64,000 nt of DNA, from NCBI GenBank assembly GCA_963801985.1, contig CAWDGV010000013.1:1-64000 (forward strand), in the 5' to 3' direction. The notes under the pieces were generated by a model. It was not told the DNA's origin. It saw nothing but the letters and a program-made list of their open reading frames with translations, and searched no databases. Positions 1-11,322 of this stretch are shown one piece after another. The position numbers were made by a program, and so were the translations under genes. Position 1 is the first letter of the stretch, and each line of letters begins with the position of its first letter. Source of the DNA: JABDQZ01 sp963801985 (GTDB lineage: Bacteria > Pseudomonadota > Gammaproteobacteria > Chromatiales > Chromatiaceae).

Positions 1-3000
1 AAGCCCCGATAGAGAGGCCTCCGGAAATGGCCACACCGTCAGCTTTAGCTTCGTTTGTCAGGTGTAGCAGAGGCAGTGATGTTTAAAGAACCACTACCCA
101 GGTTAAATGTTGTATTGTCAAGTGAACGGGCCGTTACTGAAGCGCCATCAATAGCAGTCACATGTGCACCAGCACCAGCACCACTCAAGCCACCCGCAGC
201 ACTTTGACCCAGTGACTTAACGACTGCCCTGATCGGCAGCAGTGACCGTGGCATCCTTGCCCATAATAATGCCACCAACACTGGCGTCAATCGTACTATT
301 TTTCTGACTTCAGAAGCCACAATACCAGCAGCATATGAGCCTCAAGGCAGCACCTTTGGCATCAGAGTCGATCTCTGTCTTATCTTCTGCAGTGACTGTT
401 ACGGTACCGCTGCCAGCATTGGCTCCACTGATCAGGTTGGCATCAACATTATTGGTAATATCGGCAAAGCTGAGCGCCGCACCCAAACTAACAGCGCCTA
501 CACCACCGGCAATAGCAGTAATATCAATGGCTTTGGCTACATCATTGTCAGCTGTTGCCTTGACATTAACATTGCCATTGGTGGTCAGCGTCGTACCCGA
601 AACATTAGCTGCCACATTGGCTTTCACGGAAGTTACCGCGAGAGCGCCACCTGCTCCAAAACCAAGACTCGACACCTAAGCCACCGAGTTCCGTTTTCGT
701 ATCGGTCTTATCGGTTGCGATGACATCAAAACTGCCTGCTTTAATGGTATTCGTTCCCTGTACCTCAGCAGCAGTTCGAAATAAATAACCACCAGCATTG
801 CCCGATACATCCGTCGTACTCCTGGAAGTCGAAGCATTAATGTCAGCTCTGTCGGATGCACTTAACACTCCGGCGCCAACTCCGTAGGTAAGTCATCAAC
901 TTTGTCGCCAGAGGTAAAGCTGCTAACACTGGCAAGTGTTCCATTACCGTCTTTATTAAGTTCCTTGGCGCTGTCGTCTTTGACGTCATCTCCAACCAGC
1001 GTCACAACAACAGCACCACCAATACCCAGTGAGCCACCGACACCCAATGTCAATGCAGACGCATCCACATGCTTGACGCTGGTTGCCAATACCTCAGTCT
1101 TGCCGCTGGAATAGAGATTACTGTTATCTATCGTCGCTACTGTCTTGGCTTTGGCGATATTAACGCTGGCACCTGCTCCCAGCCCGGTACCTGATATACC
1201 AACGCCAAAAGCACCGGCCTTACTGTTAATATTCAGGATATGACCTGCATTGACATGAACACTGGCAACCTTGTACATCGAGGCACCGACTTCAGAATTA
1301 GCAATCTTGGCTTCGGTCGTATCCGTGATTAAATTCACATCCGCCATACCGGCTATCCCGTTACCACCACCACCAGCACCACTGACGACGAGATGATTGA
1401 TATCGGTTTTATTGATAGCATCAATATTAACGGCACCGCTGGTATCCACACGATTAGAGCCATTGGCATTTTTCAATGTCGCAGTCGTTTTCGAGTCACT
1501 GTAACCTACCGCAAAAGCACCACCACCGGCATCACCACCAATGGCAACAGCACCGGACAATACATACATATTATTGCTGTTATCAGCCTTGATTTTGAAG
1601 TCTGACGTTGTTACTCGGGTGCTGTCAACGTAGGCATCAGTCCAATTGCTAAAGAGCACCATTGACAAGGTACAGCTCCAGCAAGACTACCTACCGAACC
1701 ACCCACGGCAATGGAAGAGACTCCTTGTTTAGCCAATGCGTTAACGGCCAGATCCCCTTTGGCATCAATACTGCCGCCAGCAGCAAAAGCGCGTGTAGTA
1801 CGAGATGATAGCATGCAGGTCTGCACCGGCACCACCGGCACCACCACCACTTACGGAGACCCCACCGATAAAGCTATTGGCATAAGCAATATTACTTGCC
1901 TTGATCGCCACATCTTGTCCTGCCTGTGCTTCAGCTTTGTTCTGGTTATTAATCTGGGAGTTCAGTACATAAGCCTGTGTGCTTCCGCCAATAATATTAA
2001 TACTTTCAACCAGCCCCGCAGCCAGACCTTTACCACCGGAGATATTGGCACTGATATTTTCCACTTGCTCGACAGCCGTTGCATTGACAGCAACACCAGT
2101 GACGTTTTCAGTAAGAAGTTTGTCCCTGATAACCAGGCCATTATTTTTTGCAAGATCAAGTTTTTCAGCGAGCTTGACACCGGCTTCCAGCTCGCCAGAA
2201 TAGACACTGATTTTATCCAGGGCATTTTTCGCCAGGCCGGTTACCTGAGCATCATCAATATAGGCCTTGGTATTACTGTTGATTGAGTTAACTGTAAAAG
2301 ATACGCCGATACCCGCACCACCAAGGCCGATCCCCAGACTGCCAGCCCCGACAGCAATTTTATCCGCACTTTGAGCAATAACGCCGACATTGTTTTGCGC
2401 GATGACAATGGCGTCATCATCAATATAGGAAAGCACATCATTATTGATAAAGTTAGTTGTTATAGAGCCAGCAATACCAACATCTTTACCTCCGCCAATA
2501 CCAACGGCAATAGTATTCATTGTCGCCTGTGAATCTGAAAGCACTTTCAGTCCTTTAAGGTTATAACTACCACCCACTGCATTTCCTGAGACATGGGCTT
2601 TGGTTGAGCCGGTAATACGGTTTCTGGACAGTGCAATGCCTACACCCGCACCTTTAACAGCGACTGCTGCACCGCCGGATAATGCGTCGATCTTGGAACT
2701 GTCTTTTGCTGTGACTTCGGTAGCGTTATTTGACGCATCTGCTTTTGAATCTACGATCTTGGCATCAGTTTCGTTGTTAATATAACTATTGGAAACAGCG
2801 CCATTAAAGGCAAACTCTTTCAACCTCCTGCCGTAGCCGATAGGGTGCGGATGGTAGTCCGTTTTCTGCAGTCACTTTGGTTGACTGGCGTGCATTAATA
2901 TCCGAGACCCGTTACTGATGCAAAGACTTTGTTGTTAATATCATTATCTGCCAGTGATAAACCAATAGCTGTAGCGCCAGCTGAAATAGTCACTTGTCCT

Positions 3001-6000
3001 GCCAGAGACTCAATTTTGGATTTATTTTCGGCAGATACATTTGAGATGGTTTGTTGATATCTTTTGACCGGAAGTTGGGCTGATTTCTGCCCTGACTTCA
3101 TTGTCAATTTCATTGATAGTGATTGAACCACCACCAGCAAATTCATCCTTTGCAATACCTACACCTGCAGAGATACCTGTGATTTTTGCAGTTGAATGAG
3201 CCAAGACATTAATGTTACCAGTGATGCCGGCATTATTTTTAGTAGTGACTGCTGAATCAGTGATCTTGGCGTTAAACTTATTGTTAATATCGTTTACATT
3301 GACAGACACGCCAACATTATTAGCACCGTATTGCAATACACCAGCGACTGAAAAAACACTGCTGCCAGTAGCTTCAGTCTGGCCCACCTGGGCACCATCA
3401 TAATCAAGACTCTTGCTGTTTGGATTACCACCGTCTTTCTCATCAATAATGGTGTCCAGCGAGGAGACCTCATTAATATCACGTGCCAACAGGTCTACCT
3501 TGTTTCTTGCAGTAACTATTGAATCATTTTTGATTTCTGCATTGGTTGTATTGCTGATATCACTGATCACGAATGCGCCAGCGAGTGTGCCTTTCGCGTC
3601 AGCATTGGTAAATCCGGCCATGCCGCCGCCAGCACCAATTTTGGCTGCCGTTAAGCCCTGAATCTGAATATTGTTATAGACTGCATTACCTGTAACTTCA
3701 TTTGTAATCTTTGCATTCGATACATAAGCCTGTGAGGTATTAGCTATATCACTATAGGTTACAGCCACTCCAAACCCTGCTTTACCGCCTGCAAACAATG
3801 AGCCAGCACCAGTACCCAGGTAGGTACGATCGTAGGCAATCACATTCAGGTTGCCGTTGCCATTGCCCTGCACCGTAGAATCCTTGACATAGGCATTGGC
3901 AGAATTAGATGTTTTGCTGATGGAAACCGATCCGGCAGCACTACCCGCCTTGCTTTGATCTGCTGATGAATTAACTGACGCACCAATGGCTACTGATAAT
4001 TGTTCGCCACCTTCCAGGGCAACCACGTCAACATCCCTGGCATCACTGATATCAGATGTATCTATATAGGCACTGGTGTCGTTATCGAGGTCGTTATAGG
4101 TTACCGCGCCCGCAAAAGCGGCACTGCGTTTAACACTAGGTGCATTGGCACGTACCAGTGCCGCCGAGCCTGCTGCAGCCGTAATATCCGTATCATTAAC
4201 TGCCCTTACTGTAAGTTTTGCATTACTGCCGGTGCCATTAACATTTTTGTGTTTGATATAGGCATTCGTGTCCAGGTCTACCAGGTTGACCGAAGCTGCG
4301 CCTGAAATCCCAACACCAAACTTGGGCTCACTCTTTTTCGCACCACCACTACCAGCGAGGGCTCCTCCGATCTTGTTCAATGTTTTAAAGCGTGAATCAT
4401 TCAGTTTGCCGATCGTTTTGGTTTTGGCTTGTGAAAATTTACCGGGTGCCGCATTAGGGTCGTCTGATTGCGCCAGAACGGCGGCAACCGAAATTGTTTC
4501 TATTCGTCCATCGGTTCTGGCATGTACGGCGATATCGTTAAAATCGATACTTCCATTCGTCAACGACAGTATTGAACCAGTCAGATTAGAGCTAGTAGCC
4601 AGATTGATGTCATTATCACCGATAAAAGCATTGGTTCTGGACTTAACGTCCGCAATGGCGATAGCCACACCGACTGCCGCACTATCTGACATATTGAAGG
4701 CACCTGACAAGGCCCAGGTGACTGCTTCATCTTCAGCCTTAACGATAAGTTCATTCGCTTTAACCTGCGCTTCATCATCGATCGATGCTTCAGTGGTCGA
4801 GTCAATATAAGCGAGTGAAAGCTGACCATTGAATCCCAAACCACCACCTCTGCCGGCCGTTGGACTGACAACGATCATATTATCTTGCGTTGTGGCTATC
4901 ACATTGACATCAACTGCTGTAGTTCCAGCCTGCTGTTGAACTGTTGCGCCTTCAGCAATAAAGGCCTTGGTTGTATTGGTATAATCTATCTGGTTAAACG
5001 ACGCACCAACAGACTTACCGCCATCCCCAGCTCCTACACCTTTCAGGGTTATTCCGAGATTTCCTGATGAGTAAACACCGTCGACTTCTGTGTTGGCAAT
5101 GACATTAACTGCACCAGCCCAATTGACTTGTTCATCAACAAATTTCAGCTTGGTACAGCCAAGCGTTAGTGTACATCCCAGTTCGTCAAGAACATTGATG
5201 TCTGTAACAGGTAAAAAATCCCCGATACCATCGATACGATTGCTAGACCAGGTATCAGCACCACCAGGTAAAATAGTAATCGAAGCAGATTTACCCAGGT
5301 AAGCGGTACTGTTGTTATTAAAGTCCAGATAAGTCACCGCGCCTGCCAAAGCAAAGTTATCAGCCGCAGATTGTGCATTGGCATAACCTGTCAGAAATCC
5401 ATTGGCGACACCGAGGTTACCATTGAGCTTACTGATAATAGAATCCAGACCTTCCCACTTCCACCAGGTCTGCTCCCAGGGCATCAATACATCGGAACGC
5501 ACGCCAACATGTTGTGCAGTTATATTGGCACTATTCCCGATGTGTGCATCTGCGGTATGAGTGTAATCACCATACGCTACCGCCACACTGACGCCCGTTG
5601 TTGCTGCCGGGTTTTCCGGTGTTGGATTATCAGCCTGTGAAGCCACTTCACTTTGCGCATGATTTTGTAGACGCTCATCTTCGACCTTCGCCGAGACAAT
5701 AACATCTCCCGAAGCTGTCACCGTGGAATTGTCGCCAATTCTTGCATTAGCTGTTTGGTTGCTGTCTGCATAGGTCAACGCACCTGCCAGCTTCGGTTTG
5801 CTGGCGGCACCAGGAGGAGCATCTTTGGTTTCCATAAATTTAGATGATATTTTATTTGCCGCAGCGTTCATCTTCTTAATTGCCGGGGCGGCAATATATT
5901 TTGCCGAGAAACTCGAACCGGTCGATGCCGATGCTGTCATCCTGTTTTTTATGTTGTTGTCCAGCGCCTGAATATTTAAATTGTTAATACCAGTCGTATT

Positions 6001-8085
6001 GGCATCGACAATGGCTTCAGCTTTGTTATCGGTAAATAAAAACGATGTAGATATTCCTGCTTTACCTGCTCCAACCGCCATAGCAGTGGAAGCAACCTTT
6101 AAGCGATCGTTGTTAAGAGCAGCAACATCTACATTGTTTGTTACATTGATAATTGCACCAGAGGCGATCTGCGCTTTGGACTTAACATCAGTTTTACCAA
6201 TCGCAATCGCAGCATTGGCTGAATCCGTTGTAGAAACCGAAAAAACATTCAAATTGAGATCGGCGATATTGCGTGCGTCAACTTCCAGGTCAGCTGATCG
6301 TATAGTAGCTCCTGACTGAACATCAACGGTGGAATGCGCCTTGGTTTCACCGTAAATGATACCCAGTGCAAACGCACCGGCATTGGCTGCCGGTTTGGCA
6401 ACGGTATATGTACCGGCTGATGCATTGGTCTCTGATTTCAGGCTGACTTTATTATCGGCTTGCAGTACAGATCCGCTTTTGACCGTGACACTTGAGTCGC
6501 CTCGTGCCATCGCGATACCTATATTAATACCTGTAAGCTGGGTAAGAATGGTGCGTAAAGCCAGAACATCAATGGTGCCGATTACATCAGTAGCACCTAA
6601 AAGCAGATTTTCTGTATCCCCGCCCCAGGCATAAAGCCCTTCTGCCTTGGCAGATGCGGTAATATTATTGGCCTTGATCGTAGCACTATCGATAATAATC
6701 TTGCTGACGGCGTTCGCATACACCAGTTCTGCGTAATCTTTGTTGGTGGTAATTAAATTGACATCACCACCGCTAAATGCACTGCCGCTTTCTACATCTG
6801 CCAGCAACTTTGTACCGTTTTTGAGTTCAATGCTTTTAGATTCCAGTGTGATATCACCAGAGTCACCCGCTGAATTTTTTGTTTCATGATTGTCACGGGT
6901 ATCAGCTTCATCAATCTTCCTGGTTGATAACATGACATTATCGAGCACAATGCGATTGTCAGCTTCTACAGTAATAGCCGCACCATCACTGAACTGGTCG
7001 TCCCCTGAACCTGTCCACAGCACTTCAGTCGGATCAATCAGAATCTGTCCAGCCTTGCCACTCTCAGCACCAGCACTGAGCTTGCCGCCTTCAATATGAA
7101 CAGTTTGCTTGGCCGATAGCTCGACAAAGCCACCATCACCACTGTTACCCGCACTGGCATCAAGTTGCGCGTTGTCCTTCAATGTTGTGTCATTTTCTGC
7201 CAACACAATAACGCTGCCGCCATGAGAGTTTTCACCTTTTCCTGCAGCTGTTACCCGGGCATCTTGCGTGATCTGAATGTCATTACCCGCAAGCACTTCA
7301 ACACTGCCGGCATCAATACCATCAGCACCATCGGCATGTATTTCACCACTGATGTTGGCATCACCCTCGGCCATGATCCAGATTTCGCCGGCACGTTCAA
7401 CCAGAGCAGTGCCCTGCTCCACGCCTTCGGCATTCACCAGGGAAGCTGTATCAGGCATACCAACTGTATTGGCCGGCAAGGCATTCACCTGGCCCGTCAC
7501 AGCAATAGACCCAGCCTGTAAACTCACATCTCCGATGGCATTTACACGTCCATCGATACGGATACTGGCATCAGCATTAATCGGAATCTCGCGCGCCATC
7601 AGTGCCGCACTGGCAGCATCGACCGGGTTACCATTGCCGTCAAAGAAGCTCTGCATGAATTGTTGCGTTGGCGTGGACAGCCCGAGACTGCCGACATTGA
7701 CCGAGCCACTTTTGCCGACCACGATGCCATGTGGATTGGCAATGAAAACATTACCGCCAATGACACCGTTCTTAAAACTGTTTAAAACGCCGTGAATATC
7801 AGTGCGTGAGTCGTGAACCAGATTGAGCAGGTTACTGGTTTTGCCTGGCAAGTGCAGGTTAACTGTCTGGCCGGCATTGACACCAAAATGCTTGAAGGAG
7901 TTATAGGCATTGGCACCGCGGATGGTCCCGGTTCTTATGTCAGTCACGGTACCGGCATTATCAACCCGTGTCTGGGTTCGTCCGTCTGTTACGATTTGCG
8001 CAGCCCAGGCCATAGACTGCCAGCACATGCTTTGTGCTGTAAAAATTGCCATCCAAAATCTAGCCTTGCTGTATCGCCCTTCCAT
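1..8085 (-). pseudogene. Two-partner-secretion filamentous adhesin (TpsA), 3' part multiply frameshifted, runs off window
   Basis: The gene reads leftward from ATG 8085, with an AAGGTG ribosome site just upstream. The first 1687 codons (to 3022) are open. They start with a signal-like segment (SMAWA-AQ) and a haemagglutination/TPS secretion domain at about residues 30-170, with the family hallmark NPHGIVVG. After that comes a very long run of Ala/Gly/Asn/Asp-rich beta-helix repeats resembling LktA-type filamentous adhesins. The same repeat style continues to base 1 but changes frame near 3050, 2910, 2830, 1800, 1640, 865, 680 and 320-200. At about 2820-2930 there are at least three indels in roughly 100 bases, and they are not confined to homopolymers. 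The protein would be exported by a TpsB outer-membrane partner, which is not in the window. This is either a decaying pseudogene or a poorly assembled repetitive gene. The adhesin identity is firm; whether it is intact is open. Confidence 0.8.
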
Positions 8086-8165
8086 TTAAATCACCTTAAA
8101 TAAATTGGCTCATACAGCATCGTCAAGTATGACTATCCCAACTGAGCAAGGTTGGGAAAATATAA

Positions 8166-8722
8166 TTATGGTTTAGCTGGAGCTTTAATAGCCGCACTCT
8201 TATTACTGGTTTGCAAGCTGTCAATCACTGCATCAGTGATATCAACCTCCGGTGCAACATAATACAAACCGGGCTGCTTTATCATGACTACTGTCATCCC
8301 GCGTTTCTCGGCCACCCGCCGGACATTAGGCTGAATTTCGGCAGTAAATTCCTGAACGAGCTGTATTTTCAGTTGTTGGGCCGTCTGGCGTGCCTGATCA
8401 AGCTCGCGCGTAAGTTGATTACGTGCTTCCAGAACCATCGCATTGACCGACTGTTTTTCTTCTTCAGAGGAATCTTCACCGAGCTTCTCTTTTGCGCTAT
8501 CCACAGTTTGCTGTAAATCAACCTGTAATTGGTTCAGTTTTTCCTCCTCTTCCTTGGCAAAGTCCTGAACCTGCTGAAGGATCAATTTTTCACGACCAGT
8601 GGAAACCGATATTTTGTCAAGATCAATGACCGCAACACCACCTTTAGTAGTCTGCTCACAACCAGTAACCAAAACTATAAAAAAAGTAATAAAAAAATCC
8701 CTGCGATCTTGTGTTTCATCAT
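8166..8722 (-). pseudogene. OmpH/Skp-family lipoprotein with a one-base slip in the signal peptide
   Basis: The open frame 8166-8672 encodes a 168-residue Skp-like protein: a beta segment (VAVIDLDKI), a long charged coiled coil and a C-terminal segment ending with DITDAVIDSL. Skp proteins are periplasmic trimeric holdase chaperones. The open frame starts at VTGCEQ, which is a lipobox without its signal peptide. Reading upstream in the neighbouring frame from ATG 8722/8719 gives MKHKIAGIFLLLF. Adding one T to either T7 tract (8679-8685 or 8691-8697, complement) joins this to a hydrophobic stretch and VLVTGC, giving a textbook lipoprotein leader. The gene lies 80 bp upstream of the adhesin gene on the same strand, so it may serve export of that protein. 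A homopolymer read error is the simplest explanation for the break. Confidence 0.75.
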
Positions 8723-9045
8723 AGCCATTGGAAAACCCATAAAAAAATTAATGTTATTTTTTAAAAACTTACGAAACTTTTTGCAATAAACATACCATAA
8801 TAAAAATTACTTATTAACAACTTATACTTAACTCATTAAATTAGTGTTGCTCAAGATCATCAATCGGAATAAAACATGAAACTTGTAAAAAATACTGACA
8901 CTAAAATCCAGCTGATATAAACGATCATTCGGATCAAATGATTAAAAACGGGTTGCTTAACCAGTCTTTGATATGAAAACGATGCGGCCCTGGAGTATCA
9001 GCCACCTCAACTGCCGTGGTACTTGTTACTTGTTACTTGCTTCTT
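8723..9045. other. Intergenic, AT-rich, no gene seen
   Basis: About 320 bases between the Skp-like gene and pgl. The left half is strongly AT-rich. I find no convincing ORF, RNA or terminator. Its right end holds a short tandem 7-mer, ACTTGTT-ACTTGTT-ACTTGCT (9021-9041), running up to the pgl stop codon. Confidence 0.5.
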
Positions 9046-9735
9046 CTAGGTGGGATAAGCAGACTGATCAATCAAAACATCCACACCATGCAAACCGGTT
9101 ATACGTGATATCGGCAAATCCTCGCCTGCCAGCCAGGCTTTAACAGCCGGTCTTTTGCCTTCACCTTCAATCAGGATAAAAACCTTGCGCGAATCATTCA
9201 GTGTTGGGTAGTTCATACTGATTCTTTCTGGTGGTTCCTTAGGTGCATCACGAACAGCAACCATTTCTTCATGAATGTCATATTTCACGCCTGGAAACAG
9301 GCTGGCTGTATGACCATCTTCGCCCATGCCCAGTAAAACCAGGTCAAAAGGTCTTACCCGTCTTAACTGTTTTCCATAATCAGTAATCGCGACATCAAAG
9401 CCGGCATCAGCATGCAGCAAGTGCACCTGGGTTTCAGGAATGGCAACGTTAACCAGGAAACTCTTGCTGACCATCTGGCTGTTGCGCATGGGGTCGTCAC
9501 TTTCAACGCAGCGTTCATCTCCGAAAAAAACTTGCCAGCGACTCCAGTCTGATTCACCTTTGGCGAGGTATTGATAGGTGTGCTCAGGCGTGGAACCACC
9601 AGCCATGACAATTTTAAAAATCCCCCTGTCACCTATCGCGTTGCGTGCTTCCCGAAAAATTCTGTCTGATGCATCGCGCGCCAGTGCATTACCATCCGGC
9701 GAAACATGCCAGGTTATTTTTTGCAGATTTGTCAT
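9046..9735 (-). CDS. pgl: 6-phosphogluconolactonase
   Basis: A 229-residue protein of the DevB/Pgl (glucosamine-6-phosphate isomerase-like) family. It hydrolyses 6-phospho-D-glucono-1,5-lactone to 6-phosphogluconate, the second step of the oxidative pentose phosphate pathway, in the cytoplasm. Visible family motifs are MAGGSTPEHTY near residue 45 (phosphate-binding loop), FFGDERCV near 70, and the DLVLLGMGEDGHTASLFPG block at about 130-150, which carries the general-base histidine. Length is normal for bacterial Pgl. Neither zwf nor edd/gnd is next to it. It is divergent from the TSUP permease with only 41 bases between the two starts, so both promoters must overlap there. No frameshift or missing motif is seen. 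Confidence 0.93.
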   Translation of the reverse strand: MTNLQKITWHVSPDGNALARDASDRIFREARNAIGDRGIFKIVMAGGSTPEHTYQYLAKGESDWSRWQVFFGDERCVESDDPMRNSQMVSKSFLVNVAIPETQVHLLHADAGFDVAITDYGKQLRRVRPFDLVLLGMGEDGHTASLFPGVKYDIHEEMVAVRDAPKEPPERISMNYPTLNDSRKVFILIEGEGKRPAVKAWLAGEDLPISRITGLHGVDVLIDQSAYPT

Positions 9736-9776
9736 TAGTAAAACCCGATTTCCATTTTCATGTTATACAGTTAATT

Positions 9777-10532
9777 ATGGAATTGAGTATAGAACTGTTG
9801 GCCCTGCTTTTCCTTACCGGACTGGCTGCCGGCTTCGTTGACAGCATTGCCGGCGGTGGCGGCCTGCTCACCATGCCCGTATTGTTATGGATAGGACTTC
9901 CGCCAGCCGTGGCCCTGGGAACCAACAAGTTGCAGGGTACAGTAGGAACACTTACCTCCAGTTTTCATTTTTACAAAAAAGGCCATATCCCCATTCGCTC
10001 GGCATTGCCAGCAGTGATCACGGCCTTTATCGGTTCAGCCATTGGGACTTATGTCGTCAGGCGGGTTGATGCGGAAGACCTGTCAGCCTTGCTGCCATTG
10101 TTATTGATGCTGTTTGCCGTGTATTTTCTGTTCTCACCCAGGATTACTGACGAAGATGCCAGGCAGCGTCTTGGCAAACATGCTTTTGCCTTTACTGCAG
10201 GACTGGCTATTGGTTTTTATGATGGTTTTTTTGGTCCTGGAGCCGGGGCCTTTTATGTCATCGCTTATGTCACCCTAATGGGCTATGGCATTATCAAGGC
10301 AACTGCACATACCAAGCTATTGAACTTCTCCAGCAACATCAGCGCCCTGTTGTTTTTTCAACTGGCCGGGCTGGTCTCCTGGCCGATTGGACTGGCCATG
10401 GCACTCGGTCAGGTTGTCGGTAGCTATACCGGATCACACCTGACGATGAAACACGGTGTACAACTGGTAAAACCCATGCTTATCGTAGTATCGGTATTAA
10501 TGTCGGTAAAGCTGCTGATCGATGCCATATAA
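9777..10532 (+). CDS. TauE/SafE (TSUP) family permease
   Basis: A 251-residue, almost wholly hydrophobic protein with about eight membrane segments. It belongs to the TSUP family of exporters for sulfonates, sulfite and other small anions. The signature glycine-rich loop GFVDSIAGGGGLLTMPVLL follows the first helix, and the second family repeat appears as GFYDGFFGPGAGAF at about 150. The ATG at 9777 is chosen because family alignment begins at MELSIELL; the longer frame upstream (from 9645) lies opposite the pgl coding strand and has no hydrophobic or conserved content. In a sulfur oxidiser, export of sulfite or a related sulfur anion is a reasonable guess, but the substrate cannot be read from sequence. 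Confidence 0.88.
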   Translation: MELSIELLALLFLTGLAAGFVDSIAGGGGLLTMPVLLWIGLPPAVALGTNKLQGTVGTLTSSFHFYKKGHIPIRSALPAVITAFIGSAIGTYVVRRVDAEDLSALLPLLLMLFAVYFLFSPRITDEDARQRLGKHAFAFTAGLAIGFYDGFFGPGAGAFYVIAYVTLMGYGIIKATAHTKLLNFSSNISALLFFQLAGLVSWPIGLAMALGQVVGSYTGSHLTMKHGVQLVKPMLIVVSVLMSVKLLIDAI

Positions 10533-10540
10533 AAATTCGC

Positions 10541-11260
10541 TCAACTTTTAGCCTGCTTTGCAGCTGCAGTCGTTTTAAGCATCAACTGTTCTGCCCGGAT
10601 GAGTAGCTGGGACAGGGTTTCATCGGCCTGATGAACAACCTGTGAGGATTTCACTGAAAGGTCCTGGCTTTTCTTGTCAGAAACAGGGATTTTCCAGCCA
10701 TCCACTTCAGCAGTGATTCTTCTGAGTGCACTGACTGCCCGCTCTTCATCTTCACAGGTCGAAAAAACCGCCACGCGGTAATCACCGTACTCAACGACCA
10801 TATCTGTTTCACGGATCATTTCCATGATCAGGGTTGCCATGGAAAGATAAGCCTTGGTCACAAAACGCCTGCCATGTTTTTTCAGCAAGGTATCAACATG
10901 CTCAAATTCAATTAGGCTGACAGCAAAACCCGCCTTGGGGTCACGCTGGTGCAACGCCACGTATCGTGGAGCTACCTCGTTCATGTAATGCCGACTATAA
11001 AGCCCACTGTCAGGATCGGTCACCGCATCTGACAAAAGCTTTGCACGGAACTTTTCCTTAATGACGAAATGCGCAATACCATAGGCCAGGATAATGCCGG
11101 AGAGCAGCCCGAGAAACAGGGAAAAGGCATGGAATTGGTTCGGCTTGAATAACTCCGGCAATCCGAATGATCCAAAAATGAAAGCAATAATTGCAGTCAC
11201 CGCAATGGTTGCCACAAAAATTGCCGAGTTTTTGCCTGAACTTAATGGTTGCTGATTCAT
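10541..11260 (-). CDS. Membrane protein with degenerate GGDEF domain
   Basis: 239 residues: two N-terminal membrane helices (about 13-30 and 44-66), then a cytoplasmic diguanylate-cyclase-like fold starting at DAVTDPDSGLYSRHYMNE, which resembles the entry motif of GGDEF domains (normally D-LTGL-NR). The active-site loop that should read GG(D/E)EF reads EYGDYRVAVF, so c-di-GMP synthesis is not expected. The remaining fold could bind nucleotide, act in protein interaction or be a relic. The gene is convergent with the TSUP permease, 8 bases apart, with no obvious terminator between them. The C-terminus (residues 205-239) is a charged/alanine-rich helix. The role is unknown. Confidence 0.75.
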   Translation of the reverse strand: MNQQPLSSGKNSAIFVATIAVTAIIAFIFGSFGLPELFKPNQFHAFSLFLGLLSGIILAYGIAHFVIKEKFRAKLLSDAVTDPDSGLYSRHYMNEVAPRYVALHQRDPKAGFAVSLIEFEHVDTLLKKHGRRFVTKAYLSMATLIMEMIRETDMVVEYGDYRVAVFSTCEDEERAVSALRRITAEVDGWKIPVSDKKSQDLSVKSSQVVHQADETLSQLLIRAEQLMLKTTAAAKQAKS

Positions 11261-11322
11261 ACCGCTTATAGCGTCATACGCACCAGGAACTTTAATTTAC
11301 CCAGCTGACTGTTTCGCCAGGC

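Noticed and set aside
2600..7800. Long plus-strand frames opposite the adhesin (for example 4268-4810)
   Set aside because: They mirror the Ala/Asn-rich repeats of the minus-strand gene, have Ala/Ser/Leu-biased shadow composition and no ribosome sites.
9021..9041. Tandem ACTTGTT 7-mer, three units
   Set aside because: Too short and at the end of pgl; most likely chance or a minor slippage product.
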